Shown: piece by piece, positions 1-6,788 of the stretch
Layout: each line of letters begins with the position of its first letter
How positions within the stretch are numbered: the first letter of the stretch is position 1
Source: JBCCRV01 sp047619315
GTDB lineage: Bacteria; Myxococcota_A; Polyangia; Polyangiales; Houyiibacteriaceae
DNA length: 13,990 nucleotides
Reading direction: 5' to 3'
Assembly: GCA_047619315.1 (NCBI GenBank)
Contig: JBLHKB010000123.1
Coordinates: 1-13,990 of the forward strand
The notes under the pieces: generated by a model
Told to the model about the DNA's origin: nothing
Databases searched by the model: none
Seen by the model: only the letters and a program-made list of their open reading frames with translations
Made by a program: the position numbers and the translations under genes

Positions 1-1438
1 GCGCTTCGTTGAGAGAAGCGCGAAGTGCTTCCGGGGTTTTTCCTCGCTCGGCGGCGACGACAGCGAGGGCTCGTGGAACTTCGAGAATGTTGCGCCCTTC
101 AAAGTTTCCGCGCGCCGTAAGCGGGTGGTAGGCGCCGAGGTCTGCGCGGAGTTCATCACGACCGCGGAAGAGCGCATCGATCTCAGGAATGCTCCACGTG
201 AAGTAATACCCCTCTTCGCGGTGCCCCGCCGGCGTCATGCTGTCGGCGTCGGTGGCCGAATAAAAGACGCCGTCGTCGTTCGTCATCTCTCGCGCGACAT
301 AGTCGAGGGTCTCGCGGGCGATGCGGATAAAGTCCTCGTCCCCCGTGGCCTGGTAGCCTTCGAGGTAGCTGACGACGAGCTGCCCGTTGTCGTAGAGCAT
401 CTTTTCAAAGTGGGGAACGAGCCAGCGAGCGTCCGTGGAGTAGCGATGGAAGCCGCCACCCGCTTGGTCGTACATGCCGCCCGCCGCCATGGCCGTCAGC
501 GTCGTTGCGACCATCTGCTGCATCTGCGCGTTGCCAGTGCGGCGGCTGACGCGAAGCAGGAGACCGATGCGGCTGGGCTGAGGGAACTTGGGCGCGCGAC
601 CAAAGCCGCCGAGGCGTGCGTCGAAGCTCGACGCGATACGGCTCGCAGCATTGGCGACAATGGTCGGGGAGGGGACTTCCCCTGCAGGCTGCGGGGCGGC
701 TTGAGCCTGAATACGTTGGCTGAGCTGCTGAGCTTCGGCGACGACATCCGACGCGGAGTTCTCGTAGCGCTCCACGAGCTCCGCGAGGATCTCCATGAAG
801 CCACGCCGTGAACCGCGAACGCCTGCCCGTGGCGGGAAGTAGGTGCCTGCAAAGAAGGGGTCACCGTCGGGCGTGAGCACAACCGTCATGGGCCAGCCGC
901 CACGTCCGGTGAGCATTTGCACCGCGCTCATGTAGATCTCGTCGATGTCGGGGCGCTCTTCCCGGTCGACCTTGATGGGGACGTAGTGGGCGTTGATGTA
1001 CGCGGCTATCTCCTCGTCTTCGAAGGACTCTTCCTCCATCACGTGGCACCAATGACAGGTCGAATAGCCTATGCTCAAAAGCACGGCTTTACCTTCACGG
1101 CGAGCTCGCTCAAAAGCCTCTTCTCCCCAAGGCGCCCAGTTTACAGGGTTGTGTGCGTGCTGCAGAAGGTAGGGGCTCGTCTCTTCGATAAGACGATTGA
1201 TGAAGCGAGGAGTGTCGCCGTCCATGTGGCGCGTGCGTGCTTCGTAGCCGTCTGCCTTCGCTGCCAGTGCTGCGCGAAGTCGCGTCATGAGTTCGTCGTC
1301 GACCAATTCAATACCTGGCAGTTGGGGGTTTCCGTTCACCACTTCGTCGCCCTGGGCTTCGGTTTGAGTCGCTACGCGACCGGGCGTCGGTTCGCATCGA
1401 CAAGCCACCAAGAAAACGAACAACAACAAGAAGCGCAT
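1..1438 (-). CDS. Thioredoxin-like DUF255 (YyaL/SPATA20 family) lipoprotein, C-terminus cut by window edge
   Basis: The minus-strand frame is open from an ATG at 1438 to the window edge, giving 479 codons; the C-terminal part lies outside. Residues 1-13 (MRFLLLFVFLVAC) form a short lipoprotein signal with an LVAC lipobox, so Cys13 would be acylated; the +2 residue is Arg, not the Asp inner-membrane retention signal. A linker to about residue 75 precedes the family hallmark segment ETSPYLLQHAHNPVNW (86-101) and a thioredoxin active site CHWC at 128-131. Further typical family blocks follow: KVDREERPDID, GGWPMTVVLTPDG, GTYFPP, GGFGRAPKFPQP and GGGFHRYSTDARWLVPHFEKMLYD, the last leading into the alpha/alpha-barrel. 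Family members are usually near 650-790 residues, so roughly 200 or more are missing here. The biochemical role of the family is poorly defined; redox or thiol chemistry is inferred from CxxC, and an envelope location from the lipobox. The gene lies 85 bases downstream of the AarF-like gene on the same strand. Confidence 0.93.
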   Translation of the reverse strand, partial: MRFLLLFVFLVACRCEPTPGRVATQTEAQGDEVVNGNPQLPGIELVDDELMTRLRAALAAKADGYEARTRHMDGDTPRFINRLIEETSPYLLQHAHNPVNWAPWGEEAFERARREGKAVLLSIGYSTCHWCHVMEEESFEDEEIAAYINAHYVPIKVDREERPDIDEIYMSAVQMLTGRGGWPMTVVLTPDGDPFFAGTYFPPRAGVRGSRRGFMEILAELVERYENSASDVVAEAQQLSQRIQAQAAPQPAGEVPSPTIVANAASRIASSFDARLGGFGRAPKFPQPSRIGLLLRVSRRTGNAQMQQMVATTLTAMAAGGMYDQAGGGFHRYSTDARWLVPHFEKMLYDNGQLVVSYLEGYQATGDEDFIRIARETLDYVAREMTNDDGVFYSATDADSMTPAGHREEGYYFTWSIPEIDALFRGRDELRADLGAYHPLTARGNFEGRNILEVPRALAVVAAERGKTPEALRASLNEA

Positions 1439-1523
1439 GGCTCGGTCATATGACACTCGTCTTGAGATAGCTAGGCCGCGTCCCGTTCTGTCGTTCTCGC
1501 GCGTGTCCGAAACTCCGAGCGGC

Positions 1524-2882
1524 TCAAATATGCGCGACGGGAGCGCTGACGTCGCTCGCAGCGGGTGCCTTCGTGCCTTGTGCCAGCGCTTGCATGATGA
1601 TCGGCCCAGCAAGGACGAAGCCGTTGATGTTGGGCGCGAGCTGGGTGACGACTCCAGCGAGCAGTGAGAACGCCCTGCCATAGAGGACGATGTCTTGGGG
1701 AATGACCACGCCTTCCATTTTGTCGAGGAACACCAAGACCTGCGCTTTGAGGCCGCTGACGTCGAGTTCCTTCAGCTCTTCCGGCGTGAGCTCGAACAGC
1801 TCCTCAAAGAACTCTCGCAAGAGCGGCCTCGCGAGCTCGACGTCGCGTTCACTCAGGATGCCAAGCTCGACGACGGTGTTCGAGAAGCCATCGACGTCAC
1901 GGACCATGAACGCGAAGGCAGAGCGCACGAGCTTCGAGTGAAAGTCCTTTGGCAGAATCTTTGATTGGCCAAAGTCGAGGACACACACCTCCGCCGTTCC
2001 GTCTTCACCTTTGCGGACCAGGAGGTTGCCGGGGTGTGGGTCTGACTGAAACACACCGTCGATGAAGAACATGGTCGCGTAGGCTCGCATGACCTTTTGA
2101 ACGATGTCGTGCACATCGAGGCCTGCGGCATCGATGGCTTCGCGATCCGTGATCTTCATTCCTTCGAAGAACTCGGTGCAGATGACTCCGTTCGAGGTGT
2201 GCTCGCGAATGACATGAGGGACGACGACGCTCGCCACGGGTCGCATATTCTCTTCGATGATTTCTGTGAAGCGGGCTTCTTGCTCGTAGTCGAGTTCAGT
2301 GCTCAAGGCCTGACTGATCTCATTGTAGATGTTCTTGAGCGGCACCTTGGGGACGAAGCGATTGAAGAGGGGGACCGCGATCCGCATGGCGGCGAGGTCG
2401 CACTGGAGTTTCATCTCAACGTCGGGGTAGCGAACCTTGACAGCGACATCGCGTCCATCCTTGAGGCGCGCACGATGCACTTGGCCGAAGCTCGCGGCGG
2501 CGACGGCTTCGTGGGTTACGGTCTCGAAGATCGTGTCAGGATCGCCTCCCAGTTCACGCTCCAGGTGAGGGCGAATACGGCGCCAAGGAGTCGGCGTGAC
2601 CTTGTCTTGAAGCGGGGCCATGGCCTTCAGCCACTCGTCGGGAACAATGTCGACGCGCGTCGAGATGATTTGACCGACCTTGATCAAGCCGCCGCGCATC
2701 CGTACGGCGGTGCGGTAGAAGCGAGCGGCGTTCTTTACGTGTGCCCTTCGAAAGCTCTCGTCGCTGGGAGGTGAGCCGAAATGCCGGCCGCGCACGTAGA
2801 GCCAGAGGTACGAAAAGTAGATAGGCACCATCGTCGTGAAGACGAGGAGGAACCGCGCTGGCATGTGCCACAACTTCCGCAT
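1524..2882 (-). CDS. ABC1/AarF/UbiB-family atypical protein kinase-like ATPase
   Basis: A 452-residue protein when started at the ATG at 2882. The frame also opens at a GTG at 2933, which would add 17 residues (PCCIAPLLAQPARLAA after the start); neither start has a strong Shine-Dalgarno. UbiB-family signatures are complete: KxGQ at K68-Q71 (GGLIKVGQ), the Ala-rich nucleotide loop AAASFGQVH at 128-136, the VAVKV lysine K149, the ExD motif ELDYEQEA near 197-204, the catalytic loop DPHPGN at 281-286, and DFGQ at 303-306 in place of a plain DFG. Family members are ATPases or unorthodox kinases linked to ubiquinone biosynthesis (UbiB, Coq8) or to lipid metabolism; the substrate here is unknown. 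Residues 8-30 are hydrophobic and could anchor the protein to the membrane. It is transcribed away from the FAD oxidoreductase/polyferredoxin operon, and no ubiquinone biosynthesis gene is visible beside it. Confidence 0.92.
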   Translation of the reverse strand: MRKLWHMPARFLLVFTTMVPIYFSYLWLYVRGRHFGSPPSDESFRRAHVKNAARFYRTAVRMRGGLIKVGQIISTRVDIVPDEWLKAMAPLQDKVTPTPWRRIRPHLERELGGDPDTIFETVTHEAVAAASFGQVHRARLKDGRDVAVKVRYPDVEMKLQCDLAAMRIAVPLFNRFVPKVPLKNIYNEISQALSTELDYEQEARFTEIIEENMRPVASVVVPHVIREHTSNGVICTEFFEGMKITDREAIDAAGLDVHDIVQKVMRAYATMFFIDGVFQSDPHPGNLLVRKGEDGTAEVCVLDFGQSKILPKDFHSKLVRSAFAFMVRDVDGFSNTVVELGILSERDVELARPLLREFFEELFELTPEELKELDVSGLKAQVLVFLDKMEGVVIPQDIVLYGRAFSLLAGVVTQLAPNINGFVLAGPIIMQALAQGTKAPAASDVSAPVAHI

Positions 2883-3036
2883 CGCGGCGAGCCTAGCAGG
2901 CTGAGCGAGGAGAGGCGCAATGCAGCACGGCACTTTTTGCGTTCTCTCTTATCATTTCCTCGGGTGGCTACTTTGACCCTAGAACGAGGGATCCAGATCT
3001 TACGTAACTTTGACTTTCCAGTGGTATAGGGGCGGC
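2883..3036. promoter_or_regulatory. Divergent intergenic region between AarF-like gene and FAD oxidoreductase operon
   Basis: About 150 bases separate two genes that diverge, so promoters for both must lie here or overlap the gene starts. The region is visibly more AT-rich than its surroundings (for example GTTCTCTCTTATCATTTCCT from 2941). It holds two copies of CTTTGACYYT, at 2971-2980 and 3008-3017, 37 bases apart. Each contains a -35-like TTGAC, but neither is followed by a convincing -10 hexamer at 16-18 bases, so no exact promoter is claimed. TATAGG at 3025-3030 is a possible -10 without a matching -35. Confidence 0.3.
3028..3032 (+). promoter_or_regulatory. Shine-Dalgarno deciding the FAD oxidoreductase start
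   Basis: AGGGG lies 4 bases before the ATG at 3037. The frame could also start at a TTG at 3010, but that would add nine residues (TFQWYRGG after the start) before the nucleotide-binding strand and has no ribosome binding site. The ATG immediately begins the expected MDVVIIGNGVAG strand, so it is preferred. Confidence 0.6.
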
Positions 3037-4437
3037 ATGGACGTGGTGATCATTGGAAATGGTGTGGCCGGTATCGAAGCGGCGCGTGGTGTACGCGCTA
3101 AAGACACCACCGCTAAGATCACCATCGTCAGCGAAGAGTCGGACCACTTTTTCTCGCGCACAGCGCTGATGTGGGTGGCGGCTGGGCAGTTGAGCCATCG
3201 CTGTATCGAGCCCTATCCGCGTGATTTCTACGAGGAGCACAACTTTGTTCGAGTGCGTGACCGGGCCGTCGGTGTCGAGGAAGGGCGGGTTCGTTTGCGA
3301 AGCGGTAGAGCTCTGCCCTTCGATCGCTTGCTGATTGCCTGTGGCTCTGCGCCGCGCGGCGGTCCGTGGCCCGGGAGTGACCTGCCCGGTGTTGGCCATT
3401 TTGTGACGATGCAGGATCTTGAATGGCTTGAAGACGAACTCCACGGCGGTCCAAGTCGCAATGGTGGGCCGCCTCGCGCCGACCATCACCTCGGCGAGGG
3501 CGATTCGCCCTACTCGCGTCGCAAGTCGCTGCGGAGTGAACGAGGCGGCCCGCCCAAAAACCCGTGCGTCATCGGTGGCGGCCTCGTCGGTATAGAGGCC
3601 GTCGAGGTCTTCCACGCCGCGGGGCTTCACGCGCGCTTCTTCATCCGAGAAGACTGGTTTTGGCCGATGGCCATCGACCAGCGAGAGTCGACGTGGATCG
3701 CGGAGCGCATGCGCGAGGGTGGCGTCGACATGCGCCTCGCCGAGGATGTGAAGACCATCGAAGGCGCTGGCAAAGTCACAGGTGTGACCACGGATAAGGG
3801 CGAATACGAGCAAGACCTCGTGATCGTCGCGATCGGTGTGGTTCCCAATACGCAGTGGCTCGAGGGCAGTGATATCGAGCGTGACCGGCGCGGCGGTATC
3901 GTGGTGGATGAGTCCCAGCAGACCAGCATGAAAGGCGTCTATGCCGCTGGCGACTGTGCGTCGGTTCGCTGGTTCGATGGACGACAGGGGCCGGAACAGC
4001 TTTGGTACACGGGACGTGACCAGGGACGTGTTGCTGCGGAGTCGATGCTCGGGGGATCCGCTACCTACGTGCGCGGCACTTGGTACAACAGCGCCAAACT
4101 CTTCGATATCGAATACACAACGGCAGGGCTTGTCGGCATGAAGCAGCCGAATGAACAAGACTGGTTCTACGAGGAGAGCGGCAAAGTGCGCAGCACAACG
4201 CGCATCGTATTGTCGAGTGCCGAGGACGACGAGCCTCATGTCATAGGGTTCAATCTTCTTGGGCGCCGCTGGGACCACGAAATCCTCGTACGCTTTATCG
4301 AAGAAAAGCGTTCCCTCAAGTACGTCCTCGACCATTTGGCGGCGGCGAGTTTCGACACCGAGTTTGTTCCCCCCCTTCGCATTCCGAAGGCCGCGCGCAC
4401 CACTTCTCTTGGACCTGTAAGCGCGCCAGCCGCCTGA
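3037..4437 (+). CDS. FAD-dependent NAD(P)H oxidoreductase (pyridine nucleotide-disulfide oxidoreductase fold)
   Basis: A 466-residue flavoprotein. The FAD-binding Rossmann motif is at the extreme N-terminus (GNGVAG, residues 7-12). A second, NAD(P)H-binding Rossmann motif GGGLVG is at 180-185, and the second FAD signature is at 301-308 (VYAAGDCA). The layout resembles ferredoxin/rubredoxin reductases and the flavin half of NADH-nitrite reductase. There is no redox CxxC next to the FAD motif, so a disulfide reductase is unlikely. The region after 340 (GTWYNSAKLFDIEYTTAG) resembles the C-terminal part of the same superfamily. Residues 137-175 form an unusual Gly/Pro/Arg/Ser-rich linker just before the NAD(P) domain. 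The next gene, 10 bases downstream, is a membrane polyferredoxin, so the likely role is to pass electrons between NAD(P)H and membrane Fe-S centres. The physiological acceptor cannot be read from the sequence. Confidence 0.92.
   Translation: MDVVIIGNGVAGIEAARGVRAKDTTAKITIVSEESDHFFSRTALMWVAAGQLSHRCIEPYPRDFYEEHNFVRVRDRAVGVEEGRVRLRSGRALPFDRLLIACGSAPRGGPWPGSDLPGVGHFVTMQDLEWLEDELHGGPSRNGGPPRADHHLGEGDSPYSRRKSLRSERGGPPKNPCVIGGGLVGIEAVEVFHAAGLHARFFIREDWFWPMAIDQRESTWIAERMREGGVDMRLAEDVKTIEGAGKVTGVTTDKGEYEQDLVIVAIGVVPNTQWLEGSDIERDRRGGIVVDESQQTSMKGVYAAGDCASVRWFDGRQGPEQLWYTGRDQGRVAAESMLGGSATYVRGTWYNSAKLFDIEYTTAGLVGMKQPNEQDWFYEESGKVRSTTRIVLSSAEDDEPHVIGFNLLGRRWDHEILVRFIEEKRSLKYVLDHLAAASFDTEFVPPLRIPKAARTTSLGPVSAPAA
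3445..3561 (+). repeat. In-frame low-complexity insert with imperfect palindrome in the FAD oxidoreductase
   Basis: This stretch encodes residues 137-175, between the end of the first FAD subdomain (DLEWLEDELH) and the NAD(P) Rossmann strand (PCVIGGG). It is rich in Gly, Pro, Arg and Ser and bounded by similar GGPSRN/GGPP and GGPPKNP ends. At 3494-3517 it contains a palindrome: GCGAG-GGCGA, a single T, then TCGCC-CTA-CTCGC, i.e. a 10-bp stem with a three-base bulge. It could be a small palindromic element that inserted in frame, or simply an expanded linker. Confidence 0.4.
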
Positions 4438-4447
4438 AGGACGAACG

Positions 4448-5545
4448 ATGGATCAACAAGGCCAAAACGGACTCCTCTCTACCTTCCGCGAGGGGTGGCG
4501 AACGCGAAATATTCCAGCGATTGGACTCGGCGTTCTGCTGATGGCGTTCTACGTCACTCTCTACTTTACCGACGAACTCAACCCCGTCGCCGAGGCTCTT
4601 GGGCTGCGCAGTAAGTGGTTTCTCTACGGCGCGGTCTACACCGTCGCAATGAGCGCCGGCGCGGTCTACTATCTACGCCGCCACGGCAACAGCGCCTACA
4701 ACCGCAAGCGCATCACCGTGAACCTCCTCGTTCAGGTGCTCTTGGCGTTCACGCTCCCTGTGGTGATGCCCTACTTCTTCACGTCGAACCCGGCCGAGTT
4801 CAGCCAGTACGAGGCGTATGTCTCGTACCTCTGGCCTCTCGCTTGGTATGACCTGCAGCCGGGGACCCTTGAGAGCAAGACCACCGCCATTGCCGTGTGG
4901 AGCATTGCAGGCGCTCTCGTGCTGGCTCCGATCATGGCGTACCGTTACGGCAAGCGCTGGTACTGCAGCTGGGTTTGCGGTTGTGGAGGTCTCGCCAACA
5001 CCTTTGGCGATCCGTGGCGCCATCTGACCTCGTCGTCGAAGGCGTCCTGGAAGTTCGAGAAGGTCGCCGTTCACACGGTGATGGTTCTCGCGATCGTTTC
5101 CACGCTTTTGATCGTCGTCGACCACTACGTAGAAAGCGGGCTTCGTCCCTATATTTCCGGTGGCGAGTGGTACAGCGTCAAAGCGCTCTACGGGCTCATC
5201 ATCGGTTCGATCCTGTCTGGCGTCATCGGCACGGCTGTATATCCCGTATTTGGCCCACGCATTTGGTGCCGTAACTTCTGCCCCATGGCTGCGATGTTGG
5301 GTCTGATGCAGAAGCTTGGGCGCTTTCAAATCAGCGTCAAAAAAGACATGTGCATCAGCTGCGGTAACTGCACAACCTACTGCGAGATGGGCATCGATGT
5401 CCGGGACTATGCGCAGAAGAACGAGAGCTTTACTCGAGCGTCTTGTGTGGGCTGCGGAATGTGCGCCCATGTCTGCCCCCGCGGTGTTCTCAAGCTTGAG
5501 AACGTCGACAAGCCCAAGAAGACGAGCCTTCCCATCATCTCGTAG
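4448..5545 (+). CDS. Membrane 4Fe-4S polyferredoxin, NapH/NosR C-terminal type
   Basis: A 365-residue protein preceded by AAGGA at 4437-4441, overlapping the stop of the upstream gene, so the two genes are probably translationally linked. About six hydrophobic helices are visible (roughly 23-41, 58-76, 90-112, 145-163, 207-225, 246-268). Two conserved CxxxC sites of the NapH/NosR/RdxA type occur at membrane boundaries: WYCSWVCGCG (C173, C177) and WCRNFCP (C274, C278). Two ferredoxin motifs follow in the soluble tail: C302-C305-C308-C312 and C333-C336-C339-C343-P. In the first, Glu replaces the usual Pro after the last Cys. Proteins of this type carry electrons across or along the cytoplasmic membrane to or from quinol. 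With the adjacent FAD/NAD(P)H oxidoreductase this suggests a two-protein electron-transfer unit. No NosZ, NapA or cytochrome oxidase assembly gene is visible to name the pathway. Confidence 0.92.
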   Translation: MDQQGQNGLLSTFREGWRTRNIPAIGLGVLLMAFYVTLYFTDELNPVAEALGLRSKWFLYGAVYTVAMSAGAVYYLRRHGNSAYNRKRITVNLLVQVLLAFTLPVVMPYFFTSNPAEFSQYEAYVSYLWPLAWYDLQPGTLESKTTAIAVWSIAGALVLAPIMAYRYGKRWYCSWVCGCGGLANTFGDPWRHLTSSSKASWKFEKVAVHTVMVLAIVSTLLIVVDHYVESGLRPYISGGEWYSVKALYGLIIGSILSGVIGTAVYPVFGPRIWCRNFCPMAAMLGLMQKLGRFQISVKKDMCISCGNCTTYCEMGIDVRDYAQKNESFTRASCVGCGMCAHVCPRGVLKLENVDKPKKTSLPIIS

Positions 5546-5554
5546 ACATCGTCG

Positions 5555-5947
5555 CTACGCACCTCGCCGGTCGAGATCATTGACGATGTCCTTGTCGACG
5601 ATGTCCTTATCGACGGTGTCCTCTTCGACGGTGTCCAAGTCGAAGTCGTTCCTGCTATCGCGGTCGTTGTTCTGAAACACGCGCCTCGGTGAAGGCAGGC
5701 GAGTCGGAAGGTGGACCGTCGCCATCGCGTCGTGGATCTGACGGCTCAGTCCTTTTGCACGGGATACCCCGGCGTTCGTTGGCTGCCCATCGGGGTTTAC
5801 GAGACCGCGACCTTGGAGAAGGCGAAGGGCTGGGTCGAGGGAGCCGGGCCGTGCACCCAGGGCTCGCTCGACGACCTTGACTCGGGTGGTGTTACGCTTC
5901 CCGCCGCTGGCCACCAAGAGTTGGAGGACTCCAAGTTCGTATCTCAT
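5555..5947 (-). CDS. Small hypothetical protein, winged-helix-like with acidic pentapeptide tail
   Basis: A 130-residue protein on the minus strand, converging on the polyferredoxin gene with only 9 bases between stops. I do not recognise a named family. Residues 5-60 look like a small winged helix: LGVLQLLVAS, a helix KVVERALGA, then a helix-wing segment PALRLLQGRGLVNPDGQPTNAG that resembles MarR/PadR-type folds (LxxRGLVxxxGxPTxxG). Residues 61-90 are basic. Residues 105-124 are acidic repeats of D-[TI]-V-[DE]-[KE], encoded by a 15-bp DNA tandem repeat. A regulatory or DNA-binding role is only an inference. The start ATG at 5947 has no strong Shine-Dalgarno. The gene lies 51 bases downstream of the 5-alpha-reductase-like gene and could be the last gene of that transcript. 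Coding status is likely but not certain. Confidence 0.6.
   Translation of the reverse strand: MRYELGVLQLLVASGGKRNTTRVKVVERALGARPGSLDPALRLLQGRGLVNPDGQPTNAGVSRAKGLSRQIHDAMATVHLPTRLPSPRRVFQNNDRDSRNDFDLDTVEEDTVDKDIVDKDIVNDLDRRGA
5580..5639. repeat. 15-bp tandem repeat, four copies
   Basis: Four head-to-tail 15-base units with plus-strand consensus TCGACGRTGTCCTTR run from 5580 to 5639, followed by a partial unit TCGAAG. The unit length is a multiple of three, so copy-number change keeps the frame of the overlapping minus-strand gene, where each unit encodes five residues of the form D-[TI]-V-[DE]-[KE]. Confidence 0.85.
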
Positions 5948-5998
5948 AAGCCCACTAAAACGGCCGCGTGAAGGGACTCTGTAGAGGCGTTCTACGAA

Positions 5999-6772
5999 TC
6001 AGAGGAGACCCGGAAGAATGGCTCGACGGCCATTCGGGTAGTTCTCGAACTTTTCGCGGTACCAGCGATGATGAGACACCGCGCGAGGAACAAGATTGGC
6101 CGCCGTAAAGAGAGCGAAGGCTGCTGCTGCGCCGGTCCACGCGCAGAGGGCGAAGCCGCACCATTCAACGATCTCGCCCAGGTAGTTCGGGCTCGTCACG
6201 AAGCGAAATCCGCCACCATAGGGGATCTTGTATCCTGTCTCACCGGGCTTGCGGAGTGAGCGCAAGATTCCGTCGCTGTGGAGATTGAGTGCGAATCCGA
6301 AGAAGAAGAGCACGGCTCCAACGAAGAAGAAGGGGCTTAGAACGTGCGTGCTCCCCTCCAAGTGCGGAGCGAGGTTTGTGATGGCGAAGGCGTTGATGGA
6401 GCCATTGGCGCCGTTGAAGAGGATCGCGAGTAAGACGGTGAGCCACGGTTTGGGTTTGTCCCCGCCGCGCATTCGAAAGGGAAAGACGAACGAGCGGTAT
6501 AGGTAGTGGGTGAGCCACATTCCGCAGAGCACGAACGCAGCGGTACTGCGCGTGCCCGTCGTCGCGAAGACGACGAGAAAGCTGAGAGGGGAGGGCGCCT
6601 CCATCAAGACCCAGCCCCACTTGGCTTTCAGCGTCGGGCCAAAACCCGCTCGGTGGTGTCGGCCGTAGGGGGCGATGACGAAAAAGAGGACGGGAAAGCT
6701 GAGTGCAGCCGCGCCCAGTATCGCTACAAGAGTGCTGGCGTAGACTGGGTGTGTGGAAAAGAGATCGCTCAT
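5999..6772 (-). CDS. 3-oxo-5-alpha-steroid 4-dehydrogenase (steroid 5-alpha-reductase) family membrane enzyme
   Basis: A 257-residue membrane protein, about the 254-260 residues of animal SRD5A1/2, with motifs along the whole length. PYGRHHR (35-41) matches the conserved N-terminal motif. MEAPSPLSF carries Glu58 at the position of catalytic Glu57 of human SRD5A2, and HYLYRSFVFP (89-98) carries Tyr90 at the position of Tyr91. The NADPH-binding C-terminal half is strongly conserved: NLHSDGILRSLRKPGETGYK (163-182), SPNYLGEIVEWCGFAL (194-209) and HHRWYREKFENYPNGRRAI (234-252). Family enzymes reduce the delta-4 double bond of 3-oxosteroids with NADPH. The bacterial substrate could be a sterol intermediate, a bile acid, or another enone. 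The gene starts 16 bases after the stop of the giant repeat-protein gene. An isoprenylcysteine or phospholipid methyltransferase-like assignment is less likely because the GETGYK and EWCGFAL motifs are intact. Confidence 0.9.
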   Translation of the reverse strand: MSDLFSTHPVYASTLVAILGAAALSFPVLFFVIAPYGRHHRAGFGPTLKAKWGWVLMEAPSPLSFLVVFATTGTRSTAAFVLCGMWLTHYLYRSFVFPFRMRGGDKPKPWLTVLLAILFNGANGSINAFAITNLAPHLEGSTHVLSPFFFVGAVLFFFGFALNLHSDGILRSLRKPGETGYKIPYGGGFRFVTSPNYLGEIVEWCGFALCAWTGAAAAFALFTAANLVPRAVSHHRWYREKFENYPNGRRAILPGLL

Positions 6773-6788
6773 ATTCGAGGTCCGGGTA

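Noticed and set aside
1524..2882. Naming the AarF-like gene ubiB
   Set aside because: Family motifs are clear but no ubiquinone biosynthesis genes are adjacent, and many bacteria have several AarF paralogues of unknown role.
2973..3030. Sigma-70-type promoters from TTGACC (2973) or TTGACT (3010)
   Set aside because: No acceptable -10 hexamer at the right spacing for either; TATAGG at 3025 is only 9 bases from the nearer -35-like word.
2968..4335. A 455-codon open frame on the minus strand opposite the FAD oxidoreductase
   Set aside because: It is antisense to a gene with clear Rossmann and FAD motifs, its translation shows no recognisable domain, and long antisense frames are common in GC-rich DNA.
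4673..5470. A 265-codon minus-strand frame opposite the polyferredoxin
   Set aside because: His/Arg/Ala-rich shadow of a gene with intact Fe-S motifs; no domain of its own.
5545..5590. Inverted repeat GACATCGTC / GACGATGTC as a terminator between convergent genes
   Set aside because: The 28-base loop is long, no T-run follows, and the right arm is simply part of the 15-bp tandem repeat.
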